Below, piece after piece: positions 7,408 to 16,147 of a DNA stretch of 32,993 nt. Below the pieces are notes generated by a model. The model did no database searches. It had not been told where the DNA came from and was given only the letters and a program-made list of their open reading frames with translations. This DNA comes from Bacteroidales bacterium (lineage in GTDB: Bacteria; Bacteroidota; Bacteroidia; Bacteroidales; Marinilabiliaceae): positions 1 through 32,993 of the forward strand of contig JAKSLE010000028.1 in assembly GCA_024401365.1 (NCBI GenBank). The letters are read 5' to 3'. The number at the start of each line of letters is the position of its first letter. Position 1 is the first letter of the stretch. The position numbers were made by a program, and so were the translations under genes.

Positions 7408-8269
7408 GAAGTTGGACCTTAACAATTTAGAAGTTATGGATTTTTTGAATTATTTATTATATGATTTGAACTGCTATAGAAAAGAGAAAGTAGTATTTTC
7501 GCTTGTAATATTTGTAGCAGTTATTACGCAGATAATATGTCTTCAGATTGGGGGAGGGGTATCATATTTCATTTTTTTCATGTTGTTATCGCTGCTCTGT
7601 TTGTTTGTTTCATTTGGTGTCATGTATTTAGCAAGTCACTTTGGCTTCCCATTTCGCAAGAAGCAGACATCGATACAATTTATGATGTTACCAGTTTCGC
7701 AAGGAGTTAAATTTTGGGTACGATTTATCAATCAAGCCGTTGTTCCAACTCTACTTGTAATACTTTCGATAGCAGCCGCTATAGGTGTAGCATTTTTGGT
7801 ACATATTTTTGTAGATGTAAAATTCTGCTCGGGAATGCAAGAGTTTTTATCTGCGGTTTGGGGCAAGGTACATGGAGACATTCCAGTGGAGATAATGGCA
7901 ATCGCAAATGCGGTCAAGAGGTTTTTTGTTTATCTCATTGTAAGTCTGGTATTCAGTGTTTGTTTGATGGTATTAGGCAGTCTTGTTTTTGGCAGGTTTG
8001 CGATATTGAAGACTTACGTCTGCTCGTCAATTATATCATGGGTAACGACACCATTGTTGTACAGCAATTTTGATGAGATAATGGCAATTAGTCGTAATCG
8101 TTCAACGAATTATGTTGCACCAGAGGATGCATTTCGTCAAATGACAGATGTGTTTAATACTGTGTTTAGTACAAGGATTATCATTATTTATATAGTATCT
8201 GCAGTTGCTATGTTGGTTATCTCATACATTTTATTCAAGCGAAAGACAATACTTCGTACAGGCATATAA
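7400..8269 (+). CDS. ABC-2-like membrane subunit, second of two
   Basis: A 289-residue membrane protein with about six hydrophobic segments (around 35-55, 58-80, 110-135, 172-198, 205-222, 262-282). It carries LPVSQGVKFWVRFI, the counterpart of the P-A-S-x-x-E-K-Y motif in the preceding protein, suggesting distant paralogues. Its ATG lies within the last codons of the upstream gene (8-bp overlap). It probably pairs with the preceding subunit under the ATPase encoded at 5544. Confidence 0.76.
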   Translation: MTKKLDLNNLEVMDFLNYLLYDLNCYRKEKVVFSLVIFVAVITQIICLQIGGGVSYFIFFMLLSLLCLFVSFGVMYLASHFGFPFRKKQTSIQFMMLPVSQGVKFWVRFINQAVVPTLLVILSIAAAIGVAFLVHIFVDVKFCSGMQEFLSAVWGKVHGDIPVEIMAIANAVKRFFVYLIVSLVFSVCLMVLGSLVFGRFAILKTYVCSSIISWVTTPLLYSNFDEIMAISRNRSTNYVAPEDAFRQMTDVFNTVFSTRIIIIYIVSAVAMLVISYILFKRKTILRTGI

Positions 8270-8322
8270 TTTCCTATGAACCACTAATATCTCTTTTGTC
8301 TAACACTATAAAATGAACGAGT

Positions 8323-8673
8323 ATGGAATTTAAGGATAATAAACCGATCTATATGCAGATAGCGTCGCGCATATGTGATGAGATCTTGACCCAGACATAT
8401 AAGGTCGATGAGCGCATACCCAGTGTACGAGAGTATGCCGCCAACCTAGAGGTGAATACTAATACGGTAGTTCGTTCGTTTGATTACTTACAAACTAACG
8501 GTATTATATACAATAAGCGAGGGATGGGCTTCTACGTAGCGGAAGAAGCTTCGAAGATTATTATGGATATCCGCAAGACGGCGTTTGTCAATGATGTCTT
8601 GCCAGAGGTATTTGCAGAAATGAAGATACTTGGCATCAGCATTGACGAGGTAGTTCAATTGTGGAACAAATAA
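8323..8673 (+). CDS. GntR-family regulator, YtrA subfamily
   Basis: A 116-residue protein with an N-terminal winged helix (about 5-75). It starts with KPIYMQIASRI, has the recognition region IPSVREYAANLEVNTNTVVRSFDYL and ends in the wing KRGMGFYV. Only about 40 residues follow, the short helical dimerisation tail of the YtrA subfamily, with no ligand-binding FCD or UTRA domain. It is the last gene of the ABC operon, with no convincing promoter in the 53-bp gap before it. It is the natural candidate to bind the palindrome at 5470-5491. The inducer is unknown; YtrA relatives in Firmicutes respond to cell-wall-active antibiotics. Confidence 0.88.
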   Translation: MEFKDNKPIYMQIASRICDEILTQTYKVDERIPSVREYAANLEVNTNTVVRSFDYLQTNGIIYNKRGMGFYVAEEASKIIMDIRKTAFVNDVLPEVFAEMKILGISIDEVVQLWNK

Positions 8674-8698
8674 GCTAACTCGAACCGGAAAAAACTAC

Positions 8699-8706
8699 TA
8701 TCTTTG
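8699..8706 (+). promoter_or_regulatory. Candidate -7 box for the mnmA operon
   Basis: TATCTTTG fits TAnnTTTG, 26 bp before the mnmA ATG. No clear -33 TTTG is present. Confidence 0.45.
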
Positions 8707-8732
8707 TCGTCGAAACATAACAGTCGTTAGAG

Positions 8733-9932
8733 ATGGCAAAAGTAGTAATAGGAATGTCCGGTGGCGTAGATTCGAGTGTAGCTGCCTATGTGCTAATGCA
8801 GCAAGGTCATGAAGTAGAGGCCTTGTTCATGCGCAATTGGACTGATACTACTGGTGTACTCAAAGGCGACTGCCCCTGGTTGGACGATAAGTTTGACGCA
8901 GAGGCAGTCGCTCGTAAATTAGGCATACCCTTTCACATGGTAGACCTATCGACAGAATACAGGGCCAGGGTAGTAGACTACATGTTTGACGAATATGCTA
9001 AAGGTCGCACTCCGAATCCCGATGTACTCTGCAACAGGGAGATAAAATTTGATGTTTTTCTAAGAGAAGCGCTAAAGTTGGGCGCAGATTTTGTGGCCAC
9101 TGGTCACTACTGCAGGAAAGTTACAGAGGTAGGTCCAGATGGGAAAGAGATACACAAGCTACTAGCTGGGTCGGATCCCAACAAAGACCAAAGTTATTTT
9201 CTCTGTCAGCTTTCGCAAGAACAATTAGCCAAAGCCATGTTTCCTATTGGGGACATGCTCAAGCCAGACGTGCGCAAGATAGCCAATGAGTTAAATTTAG
9301 TGACCGCCCACAAGAAAGACTCCCAAGGAATATGTTTTGTGGGCAAAGTTGACCTGCCTGTATTTTTACAGCAAAAACTCAAGGCCAGGGAAGGTAAAGT
9401 ATTTCTCATAGAGCCAGACTGCAAGATATTTGAGAGAGAGTGGTCGGCCGCAGACAAAGGAGACGTTTCGGAAGCAGAACTAGAGGCACTTGCGCAGCCA
9501 TATCCATTGCATCCTATGTATGGTAGGAAGGTAGGTACACATATTGGGGCTCAGTATTATACTATTGGGCAGCGTAAGGGTTTGAATATTGGAGGTTTTC
9601 CAGAGCCATTATTTGTTATAGGTACGAATATTGAGTACAATCAGATATTTCTTGGTATGAGAGATTCGCATCCTGGGTTGCATCGCAAGGTGTTGAAGAT
9701 TTCGGCTGATGAGATGCATTGGGTAATACCTACAGAAGAGTTGGCAGTGGACGATGAGAAGAGGTTTCAGATAAGGATACGTTACCGTCAGCCATTGCAA
9801 GGAGGCAAGCTTCTTCGCAAGGCAGGTGCATATTATGTAGTATTTGACGATATGCAGAGAGGCATTACTGCGGGGCAATTCTGTGCCATGTATGATGGAG
9901 ACGTATTGGTGGCATCTGGAGTTATAAGTTAG
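8733..9932 (+). CDS. mnmA: tRNA-uridine 2-sulfurtransferase MnmA
   Basis: This 399-residue enzyme adds the 2-thio group to U34 of tRNA-Lys, -Glu and -Gln, activating the base with ATP and taking sulfur as a persulfide. The PP-loop SGGVDSS is at 9-15. The two catalytic cysteines are C100 in NPDVLCN and C201 in GICFVG. The C-terminal beta domain (about 270-399) has HIGAQYYTIGQRKGLNIGG and ends with the expected GQFCAMYDGD. It is slightly longer than the E. coli enzyme (368), mainly through an insertion around 225-255 (EREWSAADKGDVSEAELEA). It is followed 15 bp later by yihY and then topB, probably one transcript. Confidence 0.96.
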   Translation: MAKVVIGMSGGVDSSVAAYVLMQQGHEVEALFMRNWTDTTGVLKGDCPWLDDKFDAEAVARKLGIPFHMVDLSTEYRARVVDYMFDEYAKGRTPNPDVLCNREIKFDVFLREALKLGADFVATGHYCRKVTEVGPDGKEIHKLLAGSDPNKDQSYFLCQLSQEQLAKAMFPIGDMLKPDVRKIANELNLVTAHKKDSQGICFVGKVDLPVFLQQKLKAREGKVFLIEPDCKIFEREWSAADKGDVSEAELEALAQPYPLHPMYGRKVGTHIGAQYYTIGQRKGLNIGGFPEPLFVIGTNIEYNQIFLGMRDSHPGLHRKVLKISADEMHWVIPTEELAVDDEKRFQIRIRYRQPLQGGKLLRKAGAYYVVFDDMQRGITAGQFCAMYDGDVLVASGVIS

Positions 9933-9947
9933 AAAACTATTTATGCT

Positions 9948-11252
9948 ATGAATAAAATTAAAGCACTTATATCGGCATTCAATGATTTCGTAAAGAAATG
10001 TATGAGTGTAATAAAGACAGGTAAGGGAGAAGATCCGCTATCGGTTACGATAAAGATTATAGTAGAAGCCATTAAGAAATACAATAGGGACAAGTGTGGA
10101 GATAAGGCTTCGGCTTTGACCTATTATACTATATTATCCATTGTGCCATTAGCTGCTATGGCCTTTGGTATAGCCAATGCCTTTGGTTTTTATGACGTAC
10201 TCAGGGAGCTTATTATGGAAGGCTTCAAGGGACATGAGATGGTAGCGGAGTACCTTTTGGAGTTCTCTGACAAATATATAGCCCACATGAAAGGTGGAGT
10301 GATAGCTGGCGTTGGTCTTGGCATGTTGTTTTGGTCGGTAATGAACCTTATAGGACACACTGAGACCACATTTAACCAGATATGGGGTGTGAGTACCTCG
10401 AGATCGTACATTAGAAAATTTTCTGACTATATCTCCATAGTACTCATTGCGATTATTGCGTTAGCTGCGTCATCGAGTTTTCTCGTTAACGTGACCAGTC
10501 AGATAAGTTCCAATGTTGAGTTGGCCAAGGTTTGGACGATAATATTAAGCATTGTGCCAGTGGTGCTACTCACAACAGGACTAGCATTGATATATGTGAT
10601 ACTCACCAACACCAAAGTCAAATGGGGTGCGGCATTTTCGGGAGGCTTTTTTGCGGCGGTAGGCATATTTGCCACGCAGTATGTGTATTTATACTTTCAG
10701 ATAGGGCTCTCGAGCAACAATGCCATCTATGGTAGTTTTGCTGCTATACCACTCTTTCTTATTTGGATGAGAACGATGTGGTTTGTAGTAGTACTAGGGT
10801 GTGAGGTAGCGTATTTGAGGCAAAATGTAAAGAATTTCAGGCATCAGTCAGATGTAGAAAGTTACAGTATAGACTACAGGAGGAAGATTATGGTCTGCAT
10901 AGCCAATTATGTAAGTCTATGTTTCTCAGACAAAGACAAGGCCCCATCGTCGGAAGACATTGCTAGAGAACTTGGGTTGGAGCATCCTATAGTTGTACTA
11001 CTATTGAAAAAGTTAGTTGATGCCAAGATGCTCTCGGAAGTACGCAGTCAAGACAACAAAGAAGTATACTATCAGCCAGCCGTAGACACTAATGTGATGA
11101 CCCTTCAGCGATTCCTGAAAGAGGTAGAGCAGATGGGAGCTACGCAAGACAAATTTGACAAGGAGAAGTACAAGCTCATTGCCAAGAATATGGATACGTA
11201 TGTATTCTCGCCAGAAGATGAGCGAGGAAAAGTATTAATTAAAGACCTATAG
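9948..11252 (+). CDS. YihY/BrkB-family inner membrane protein with C-terminal winged helix
   Basis: A 434-residue protein. Residues 40-300 carry the six-helix YihY/BrkB core, with the conserved ASALTYYTILSIVPL and IYGSFAAIPLFLIWM stretches. The C-terminal 130 residues are soluble and include a winged-helix-like stretch (about 325-370, SSEDIARELGLEHPIVVLLL), typical of Bacteroidota members. The family was once called ribonuclease BN by mistake; its function is not settled. It starts 15 bp after mnmA and ends 2 bp before topB, so it is probably in the same operon. Confidence 0.88.
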   Translation: MNKIKALISAFNDFVKKCMSVIKTGKGEDPLSVTIKIIVEAIKKYNRDKCGDKASALTYYTILSIVPLAAMAFGIANAFGFYDVLRELIMEGFKGHEMVAEYLLEFSDKYIAHMKGGVIAGVGLGMLFWSVMNLIGHTETTFNQIWGVSTSRSYIRKFSDYISIVLIAIIALAASSSFLVNVTSQISSNVELAKVWTIILSIVPVVLLTTGLALIYVILTNTKVKWGAAFSGGFFAAVGIFATQYVYLYFQIGLSSNNAIYGSFAAIPLFLIWMRTMWFVVVLGCEVAYLRQNVKNFRHQSDVESYSIDYRRKIMVCIANYVSLCFSDKDKAPSSEDIARELGLEHPIVVLLLKKLVDAKMLSEVRSQDNKEVYYQPAVDTNVMTLQRFLKEVEQMGATQDKFDKEKYKLIAKNMDTYVFSPEDERGKVLIKDL

Positions 11253-11254
11253 AA

Positions 11255-13708
11255 GTGAAGCTCTGCATTGCCGAGAAACCATCTGTAGCTGCTGAGATAG
11301 CCAATGTGCTGGGGTGTAAACAGCGCAATAACGGCTATTACTCAGGAGGGGACTACTGTGTGACGTGGGTTTTCGGTCATTTATGCGAGTTGAAAGAGCC
11401 ACACGATTATGATCCTGTGCTCAAGCGTTGGGATTTTTCCACGTTACCCATTCTGCCGCAGAGATTTGGCATAAAGATAAAAGATGACCAAGGAGTTAAG
11501 CGACAATTTGAGATTATCAAAAATTTAGTCGCTAATGCAGAAGAGGTAATAAACTGCGGAGATGCCGGGCAAGAAGGAGAGCTGATACAGCGATGGGTAC
11601 TACAGTTGGCCGAAATGAAGTGCCCCATGAAGCGATTGTGGATATCATCCCTTACGGAAGAAGCCATTCGCGAAGGGTTTAATGCCCTAAGGCCAGGGAC
11701 AGACTTCGATAAGCTATATGCTGCAGGAGCTGCAAGAGCTATGGCAGACTGGCTGCTAGGCATGAATGCCACCAGAGCCTACACCATAAAATATGGAGGG
11801 CAAGGAGTGGTACTATCCATAGGCAGGGTACAGACCCCCACTTTAGCCCTTATTGTAAACAGGTACTTAGAGATACAAAATTTCAAGCCAGAGACATATT
11901 GGGAGTTGAAGACCACGTACAGAGACGTAGTATTCAACGCCACAAAAGGTAGGTTCAAGAGCATAGAAGAAGCGCAACAAGCGTTGAGTGCCATAGAAGG
12001 TCAGCCCTTCAAGATTACAGATGTTCAGACAAAGCAAGGAGTAGAAGCGCCCCCCAGGTTGTTTGACCTTACGTCGTTGCAAGTAGAATGCAACAAGAAA
12101 TTCGGTTTCTCGGCAGACGATACATTGAGGTATATACAAAGTCTGTATGAGAAGAAGTTGTCGACCTATCCACGTGTAGACACGACATACCTTTCGGACG
12201 ATATTTATCCCAAGGTACCGACAATACTTCAGGGGTTGACCCCTTATATGAATCTTGTGGCGCCAATTCTACAAGGAGGGCAGATACGCAAGAACAAGAA
12301 AGTCTTTGACAACTCGAAGGTTACCGATCACCATGCAATAATACCTACTGGGGTACCGCCATCGCCAAGTCTCAGCAGAGAAGAAAAATTGGTTTATGAT
12401 CAGATAACCAGGCGCTTTATTGCCAATTTCTATCCAGACAGTAAAGTCTCCACGACGACGGTACTAGGCGAATCCGCCGAAGTAGGATTTAAGGCCACCG
12501 GCAAGCAGATACTATCGCAAGGGTGGAGAGACGTATATAACGGGGTTGCGCCAAGTCAAGTCTCGGAAGACGACAAGAAACAAGAAGGAGAAGCGGTATC
12601 GAATCAAGTAATGCCTGATTTTCAGACAGGAGAAAGCGGTCCTCATGCTCCAGCAATACAAGAAAAGCAGACTACGCCACCAAAGCCATATACAGAAGCC
12701 ACGTTGCTACGAGCTATGGAGACGGCGGGAAAGCAAGTAGAAGATGAAGAGCTAAGAGACCTGATGAAAGACAACGGTATAGGCAGGCCGTCAACTAGAG
12801 CAGCCATTATAGAGACGCTCTTCAAGCGAAAATTCATAGTAAAAGAAAGAAAGAATCTTCAACCCACGCAAACTGGGCTTAGGTTGATATCCACTATAAA
12901 GAACGACCTGCTGAAGAGTGTAGAGATGACCGGTCAGTGGGAGAAGAAGTTGCGAGATATAGAAAAAGGCACGTACGAGGTATCGGTATTTCTCAACGAG
13001 ATGAGGCAGATGGTATCGGAAGTTGTACAAGTTGTATACTACGACCGTACGGCAGAGCGAATAGAGTTGGCCAAGGTATTGAGTGGGAGCGGTGCTAAAG
13101 ACAAGGGAGATAACAGTGAGACTAGCGGTTCATCGCAAAAAAATAAAAAAGAGAAGAAATCGGCAGACGACGCGCAGTTGACCTGTCCACGTTGTTCGCG
13201 ACCAATGCTCAAAGGCAGGACAGCCTGGGGGTGCTCGGGATACAATGAAGGGTGCAATGTGAGGGTACCATTTGAGATATATGGTAAGAGTGTGACCCCT
13301 GCGCAGTTGAAATCGCTGCTCACCAAAGGCAAGACGCCGGTAATAAAGGGGCTACAAGTAGAAGGAGGGAAGGTAGATGCCAGTCTAGCCTTTGACTCAT
13401 CCTTTTCCATTATACTGCAAGCCGCTGAGAGCAAGTCGGTAGACATATCTGAGATAAAATGTCCAGTTTGTGGCAAGCCCCTTATGCAAGGGCGTGCTGC
13501 CTGGGGGTGTTCGGGCTACAATATGGGGTGCAGATTTGTGGTGCCCTTCAGTTTTATGGGTAAACAATTGACTTTGACCCATTTATCCGTTTTGTGCAAG
13601 AAAGGCAAGACAGGCGTTATAAACGGCTTTGTGGACCAGGCAGGGCAAAAGTTGAGTGGAAGGATTGTGATAGATAAGACCAGTGGAGGGCTTACTCTAG
13701 AGCAGTAG
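11255..13708 (+). CDS. topB: DNA topoisomerase III with two C-terminal cysteine repeats
   Basis: A type IA topoisomerase of 817 residues that passes single strands through a transient nick and helps resolve recombination intermediates. It starts at a GTG 2 bp after yihY; MKLCIAEKPSVA is the family's usual beginning, so the start is sound. Toprim residues include E7, D103 and E107 (GDAGQEGE). The active-site tyrosine is Y305 in STYPRVDT. After about residue 600 a charged linker leads to two homologous modules of about 90 residues (from C644 and from C736). Each has a CPxC pair and GCSGYNxGC, then a conserved K-GKT-xI-G end, likely zinc-binding single-strand DNA modules. This class of topB in Bacteroidota often sits on mobile elements, but the housekeeping neighbours here argue for a core copy. 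Confidence 0.95.
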   Translation: MKLCIAEKPSVAAEIANVLGCKQRNNGYYSGGDYCVTWVFGHLCELKEPHDYDPVLKRWDFSTLPILPQRFGIKIKDDQGVKRQFEIIKNLVANAEEVINCGDAGQEGELIQRWVLQLAEMKCPMKRLWISSLTEEAIREGFNALRPGTDFDKLYAAGAARAMADWLLGMNATRAYTIKYGGQGVVLSIGRVQTPTLALIVNRYLEIQNFKPETYWELKTTYRDVVFNATKGRFKSIEEAQQALSAIEGQPFKITDVQTKQGVEAPPRLFDLTSLQVECNKKFGFSADDTLRYIQSLYEKKLSTYPRVDTTYLSDDIYPKVPTILQGLTPYMNLVAPILQGGQIRKNKKVFDNSKVTDHHAIIPTGVPPSPSLSREEKLVYDQITRRFIANFYPDSKVSTTTVLGESAEVGFKATGKQILSQGWRDVYNGVAPSQVSEDDKKQEGEAVSNQVMPDFQTGESGPHAPAIQEKQTTPPKPYTEATLLRAMETAGKQVEDEELRDLMKDNGIGRPSTRAAIIETLFKRKFIVKERKNLQPTQTGLRLISTIKNDLLKSVEMTGQWEKKLRDIEKGTYEVSVFLNEMRQMVSEVVQVVYYDRTAERIELAKVLSGSGAKDKGDNSETSGSSQKNKKEKKSADDAQLTCPRCSRPMLKGRTAWGCSGYNEGCNVRVPFEIYGKSVTPAQLKSLLTKGKTPVIKGLQVEGGKVDASLAFDSSFSIILQAAESKSVDISEIKCPVCGKPLMQGRAAWGCSGYNMGCRFVVPFSFMGKQLTLTHLSVLCKKGKTGVINGFVDQAGQKLSGRIVIDKTSGGLTLEQ

Positions 13709-13746
13709 GGAGAGTTGAAGTAAAACTTTAGATTCTCTGGGTAGTC

Positions 13747-13773
13747 TCTGTGTAGTGTCTGTATTAAGAGAGC
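13747..13773 (+). repeat. Segment similar to 32069-32095
   Basis: The 27 bp here and at 32069-32095 align without gaps at about 20 positions, including the shared strings GTCTG and ATTAAG. In both spacers the segment lies upstream of an AAGGG-hairpin repeat. Confidence 0.45.
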
Positions 13774-13787
13774 GTTATAAGAGCGTT

Positions 13788-13818
13788 AAGGGAATTCGCG
13801 AGCGGATTCCCTTGTTTT
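13788..13818 (+). terminator. Probable terminator after topB
   Basis: AAGGGAAT (13788-13795) pairs with ATTCCCTT (13806-13813), followed by GTTTTATT. It is 80 bp after the topB stop. The T run is weak. Confidence 0.6.
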
Positions 13819-14070
13819 ATTCTTTGATTTTTATGATTATTGTTTCGTTACGGATGTCGTCCGTCAGAATCTCTTATATGTCAGGATTAGAGACGTTTGT
13901 TTGAAGCAGAATCATTAGCGAATATAATTGGTATTATTAGGCACGGCATTGCGGGCGGTGTTGTTATGTTTACGAGAAGGTAATGTTATTTTGGTAATGA
14001 TATCCACTGTTGCTCGTATAGGCGAGGATAGAAGTAGGCAGAAGGGCATATTGTGGGTAGTTTCTGATAT

Positions 14071-14108
14071 AAGGGAGAACCCTTGTTGCTCGTAATTTTT
14101 TATTTTTG
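14071..14108 (+). repeat. Intergenic repeat, copy B
   Basis: Hairpin AAGGG (14071-14075), loop AGAA, CCCTT (14080-14084), then the tail GTTGCTCGTAATTTTTT continuing into TATTTTTGGAG. It is closest to copy C at 32177. Confidence 0.65.
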
Positions 14109-14320
14109 GAGATGCTGTAGGGGAGAGATGCGGGGGAAGAGAAAATATTTTTGATTTTTTTGTAACTTTATAAGAAATGGGGCGTAATAACACAAAGACG
14201 GTTAGGAAGATATTATTATATTAAAGATACTCTTTAGTTGGTTTTTGATTTAATTATTGCGGCGCTGAGACGTACCTGTTAGTTAGTGTAGTCTTGGTGT
14301 CGCTTTTTTTATTTGAAATC

Positions 14321-14351
14321 TTTCATTATTTGCCAATAAGAGTTATTTTTG
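14321..14351 (+). promoter_or_regulatory. Promoter of the GH9 gene
   Basis: TTTC (14321-14324), a 19-bp gap, then TATTTTTG (14344-14351), 25 bp before the ATG at 14377. Confidence 0.5.
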
Positions 14352-14376
14352 CAGAAACTCACATTTGTTTACAATT

Positions 14377-16143
14377 ATGATTCAGAAAAGATTCACTAGT
14401 AAGTTAGTTGGTGCGGCAGCGATTGCTTCTACATTGGCGTTATTTTCATGTACGTCGAAAACGTTGATGCCTGATAATGGGGCGCATGTACTCATGAACC
14501 AGGTAGCCTTTTATCCTGAAGGCGATAAGATATTAGTACTTGACAGTGCTTATACGGGCGAGGTAGAGTTCAGAGACATGAACAATGAGTTGGCCTATGT
14601 CAGTGAAGTAGCAGAAGTCAAGCAATCACCATTTTCTGGTGCACCTCGATACATAGTAGACTTTTCGGGTCTAGATATCGAAGGCAAATATCAGGTAGTA
14701 GCTGGCGATATGAGGCAGACACTTGAGGTAAAGTCGGGAGCATTGAGAGATGTTGCTAAGGCAGCGCTCAAGGCATTCTATTACCAGCGTTCGGGTGTAG
14801 AGATAGAGGCGAAGTATGCTGGCAAATGGGCGCGACCACTTGGACATCCAGATACAAATGTAATGGTTCACCCTACGGCTGCAACGAAAGAGCGTCCTGC
14901 GGGTACGATAATCAGTTCGCCATTTGGCTGGTATGATGCAGGAGACTACAACAAGTACATTGTAAATTCGGCATATTCCATAGGTATCATGCTTCAGATG
15001 TATGAGACTATACCAGAATATTTTGAAAAGTTTGACGTTGATATTCCAGAGACAGGCAATGGAGTTCCTGATCTTTTGGACGAGATATACTTCAATTTGA
15101 AGTGGATGGCGACTATGCAAGATACAGACGGCGGTTTGTATCATAAGTTGACCACACCAAACTTTGAGGCATTTATTATGCCATCGGAGTGCAAGCAGCA
15201 GAGATATGTAGTACAAAAGAGTGTAACGGCCTCTTATGACTATGCAGCATGTATGGCTATGGTTGCCCGTATATATGCAAAGTATGATCTTTATGCAGAA
15301 TTTGCTAAAGAGATGTTAGAGAGTGCAAAGAAGGCATATAAATGGGCTAAGGCCAATCCAACTGCATTATATTTCCAAGGCAAGAACAATGAGAAGTATG
15401 ATCCAGACGTGGTAACAGGCGAGTATGGTGATTTCAACGCATCGGACGAGCAGTTGTGGGCTGCTACCGAGCTTTACATCTCTACTGGAGACGAGTCGTA
15501 CTGGAAAGATACAAAAACGCTCTGGCCAAAGTCATATGGTTTGAGTTCTTGGGGCAATGTGGCATCCATTGCGCAGTGGGAGCTTATTTCGAAAGACAAC
15601 TTTGTGTCTACAGACGAAGCCTTTGAGCATCGTAAGTATTTTAACGACTATATAGAGACATTGGAAGCCAAGTTTGCTCAGTCGGACTTTGCCTGTGCTT
15701 ATGGTGCAGTAGCTACAGACTTCCATTGGGGCTGTTTGTCGGAAGGCTGTTGCAATGCAGGAGCTGAGATTTTGAGGGCATACAAGAAGATAGGTCTTCC
15801 TAAGTACAGGACTATGGCCGTTTCAAATGCCGACTATATACTTGGAAGAAATCCAATGGGCAACTGCTACGTTACAGGTTTTGGGTACAAGAGCACAAAG
15901 AATCCACACCAGAGGCTATCGCATGCGGATGGCGTAGAAGATCCACTTCCAGGATTCCTTGCAGGTGGGCCTAATCCAGGCAAGCAAGATGGGTTGACCT
16001 ATCCATGTGACTATCCAGACATGTGCTACCTTGACGATATGAATTCATACGCTTCGAATGAGATTGCCATAAATTGGAATGCGTCGCTTGTTGCATTCTT
16101 GGCATGTCTAGACGATGTGATGAGTAATTTAGAACAATATTAG
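14377..16143 (+). CDS. GH9 endoglucanase/cellodextrinase lipoprotein
   Basis: An inverting glycoside hydrolase of family 9, expected to cut beta-1,4-glucans such as cellulose fragments or mixed-linkage glucan. I start it at the ATG at 14377 (588 residues); a TTG 12 bp upstream is less likely because the ATG gives a clean lipoprotein signal ending in LFSC with lipidation at C25. Residues about 35-125 form the N-terminal immunoglobulin-like domain seen in CelD-type GH9 enzymes. The (alpha/alpha)6 catalytic domain follows, with D187 and D190 in GWYDAGDYNKY, H511 in NPHQR and the probable acid E562 in YASNEIAINWN. No carbohydrate-binding module or dockerin and no neighbouring SusC/SusD pair are seen, so it is not in a classic polysaccharide-utilisation locus. 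It likely faces outward or the periplasm, handling oligosaccharides. Confidence 0.94.
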   Translation: MIQKRFTSKLVGAAAIASTLALFSCTSKTLMPDNGAHVLMNQVAFYPEGDKILVLDSAYTGEVEFRDMNNELAYVSEVAEVKQSPFSGAPRYIVDFSGLDIEGKYQVVAGDMRQTLEVKSGALRDVAKAALKAFYYQRSGVEIEAKYAGKWARPLGHPDTNVMVHPTAATKERPAGTIISSPFGWYDAGDYNKYIVNSAYSIGIMLQMYETIPEYFEKFDVDIPETGNGVPDLLDEIYFNLKWMATMQDTDGGLYHKLTTPNFEAFIMPSECKQQRYVVQKSVTASYDYAACMAMVARIYAKYDLYAEFAKEMLESAKKAYKWAKANPTALYFQGKNNEKYDPDVVTGEYGDFNASDEQLWAATELYISTGDESYWKDTKTLWPKSYGLSSWGNVASIAQWELISKDNFVSTDEAFEHRKYFNDYIETLEAKFAQSDFACAYGAVATDFHWGCLSEGCCNAGAEILRAYKKIGLPKYRTMAVSNADYILGRNPMGNCYVTGFGYKSTKNPHQRLSHADGVEDPLPGFLAGGPNPGKQDGLTYPCDYPDMCYLDDMNSYASNEIAINWNASLVAFLACLDDVMSNLEQY

Positions 16144-16147
16144 GACT

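Larger units (their letters stand above)
13709..14364 (+). other. 656-bp spacer between topB and the GH9 gene: no credible gene, holds repeats
   Basis: It holds a terminator for topB, a segment shared with the spacer at 31956-32348 (13747-13773), repeat copy B (14071-14108) and the GH9 promoter near its right end. A 92-codon minus-strand frame (13915-14193) crosses repeat B, lacks any family signature and is judged spurious. Small hairpins occur at 13853-13867 (ACGGA/TCCGT) and 14025-14038 (CTCG/CGAG). Confidence 0.6.

Noticed and set aside
11255-13708. Reading topB as a sign of an integrative element
   Set aside because: Although topB genes are frequent on Bacteroidales mobile elements, here it is tightly linked to mnmA and yihY, with no tra, mob or integrase genes.
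13915-14193. 92-codon minus-strand frame in the spacer before the GH9 gene
   Set aside because: It is formed largely from repeat copy B and low-complexity DNA, with no start context, family signature or promoter.
14365-14376. TTG start 12 bp upstream for the GH9 protein
   Set aside because: The ATG at 14377 gives a proper lipoprotein signal with the charged residues at the very start.
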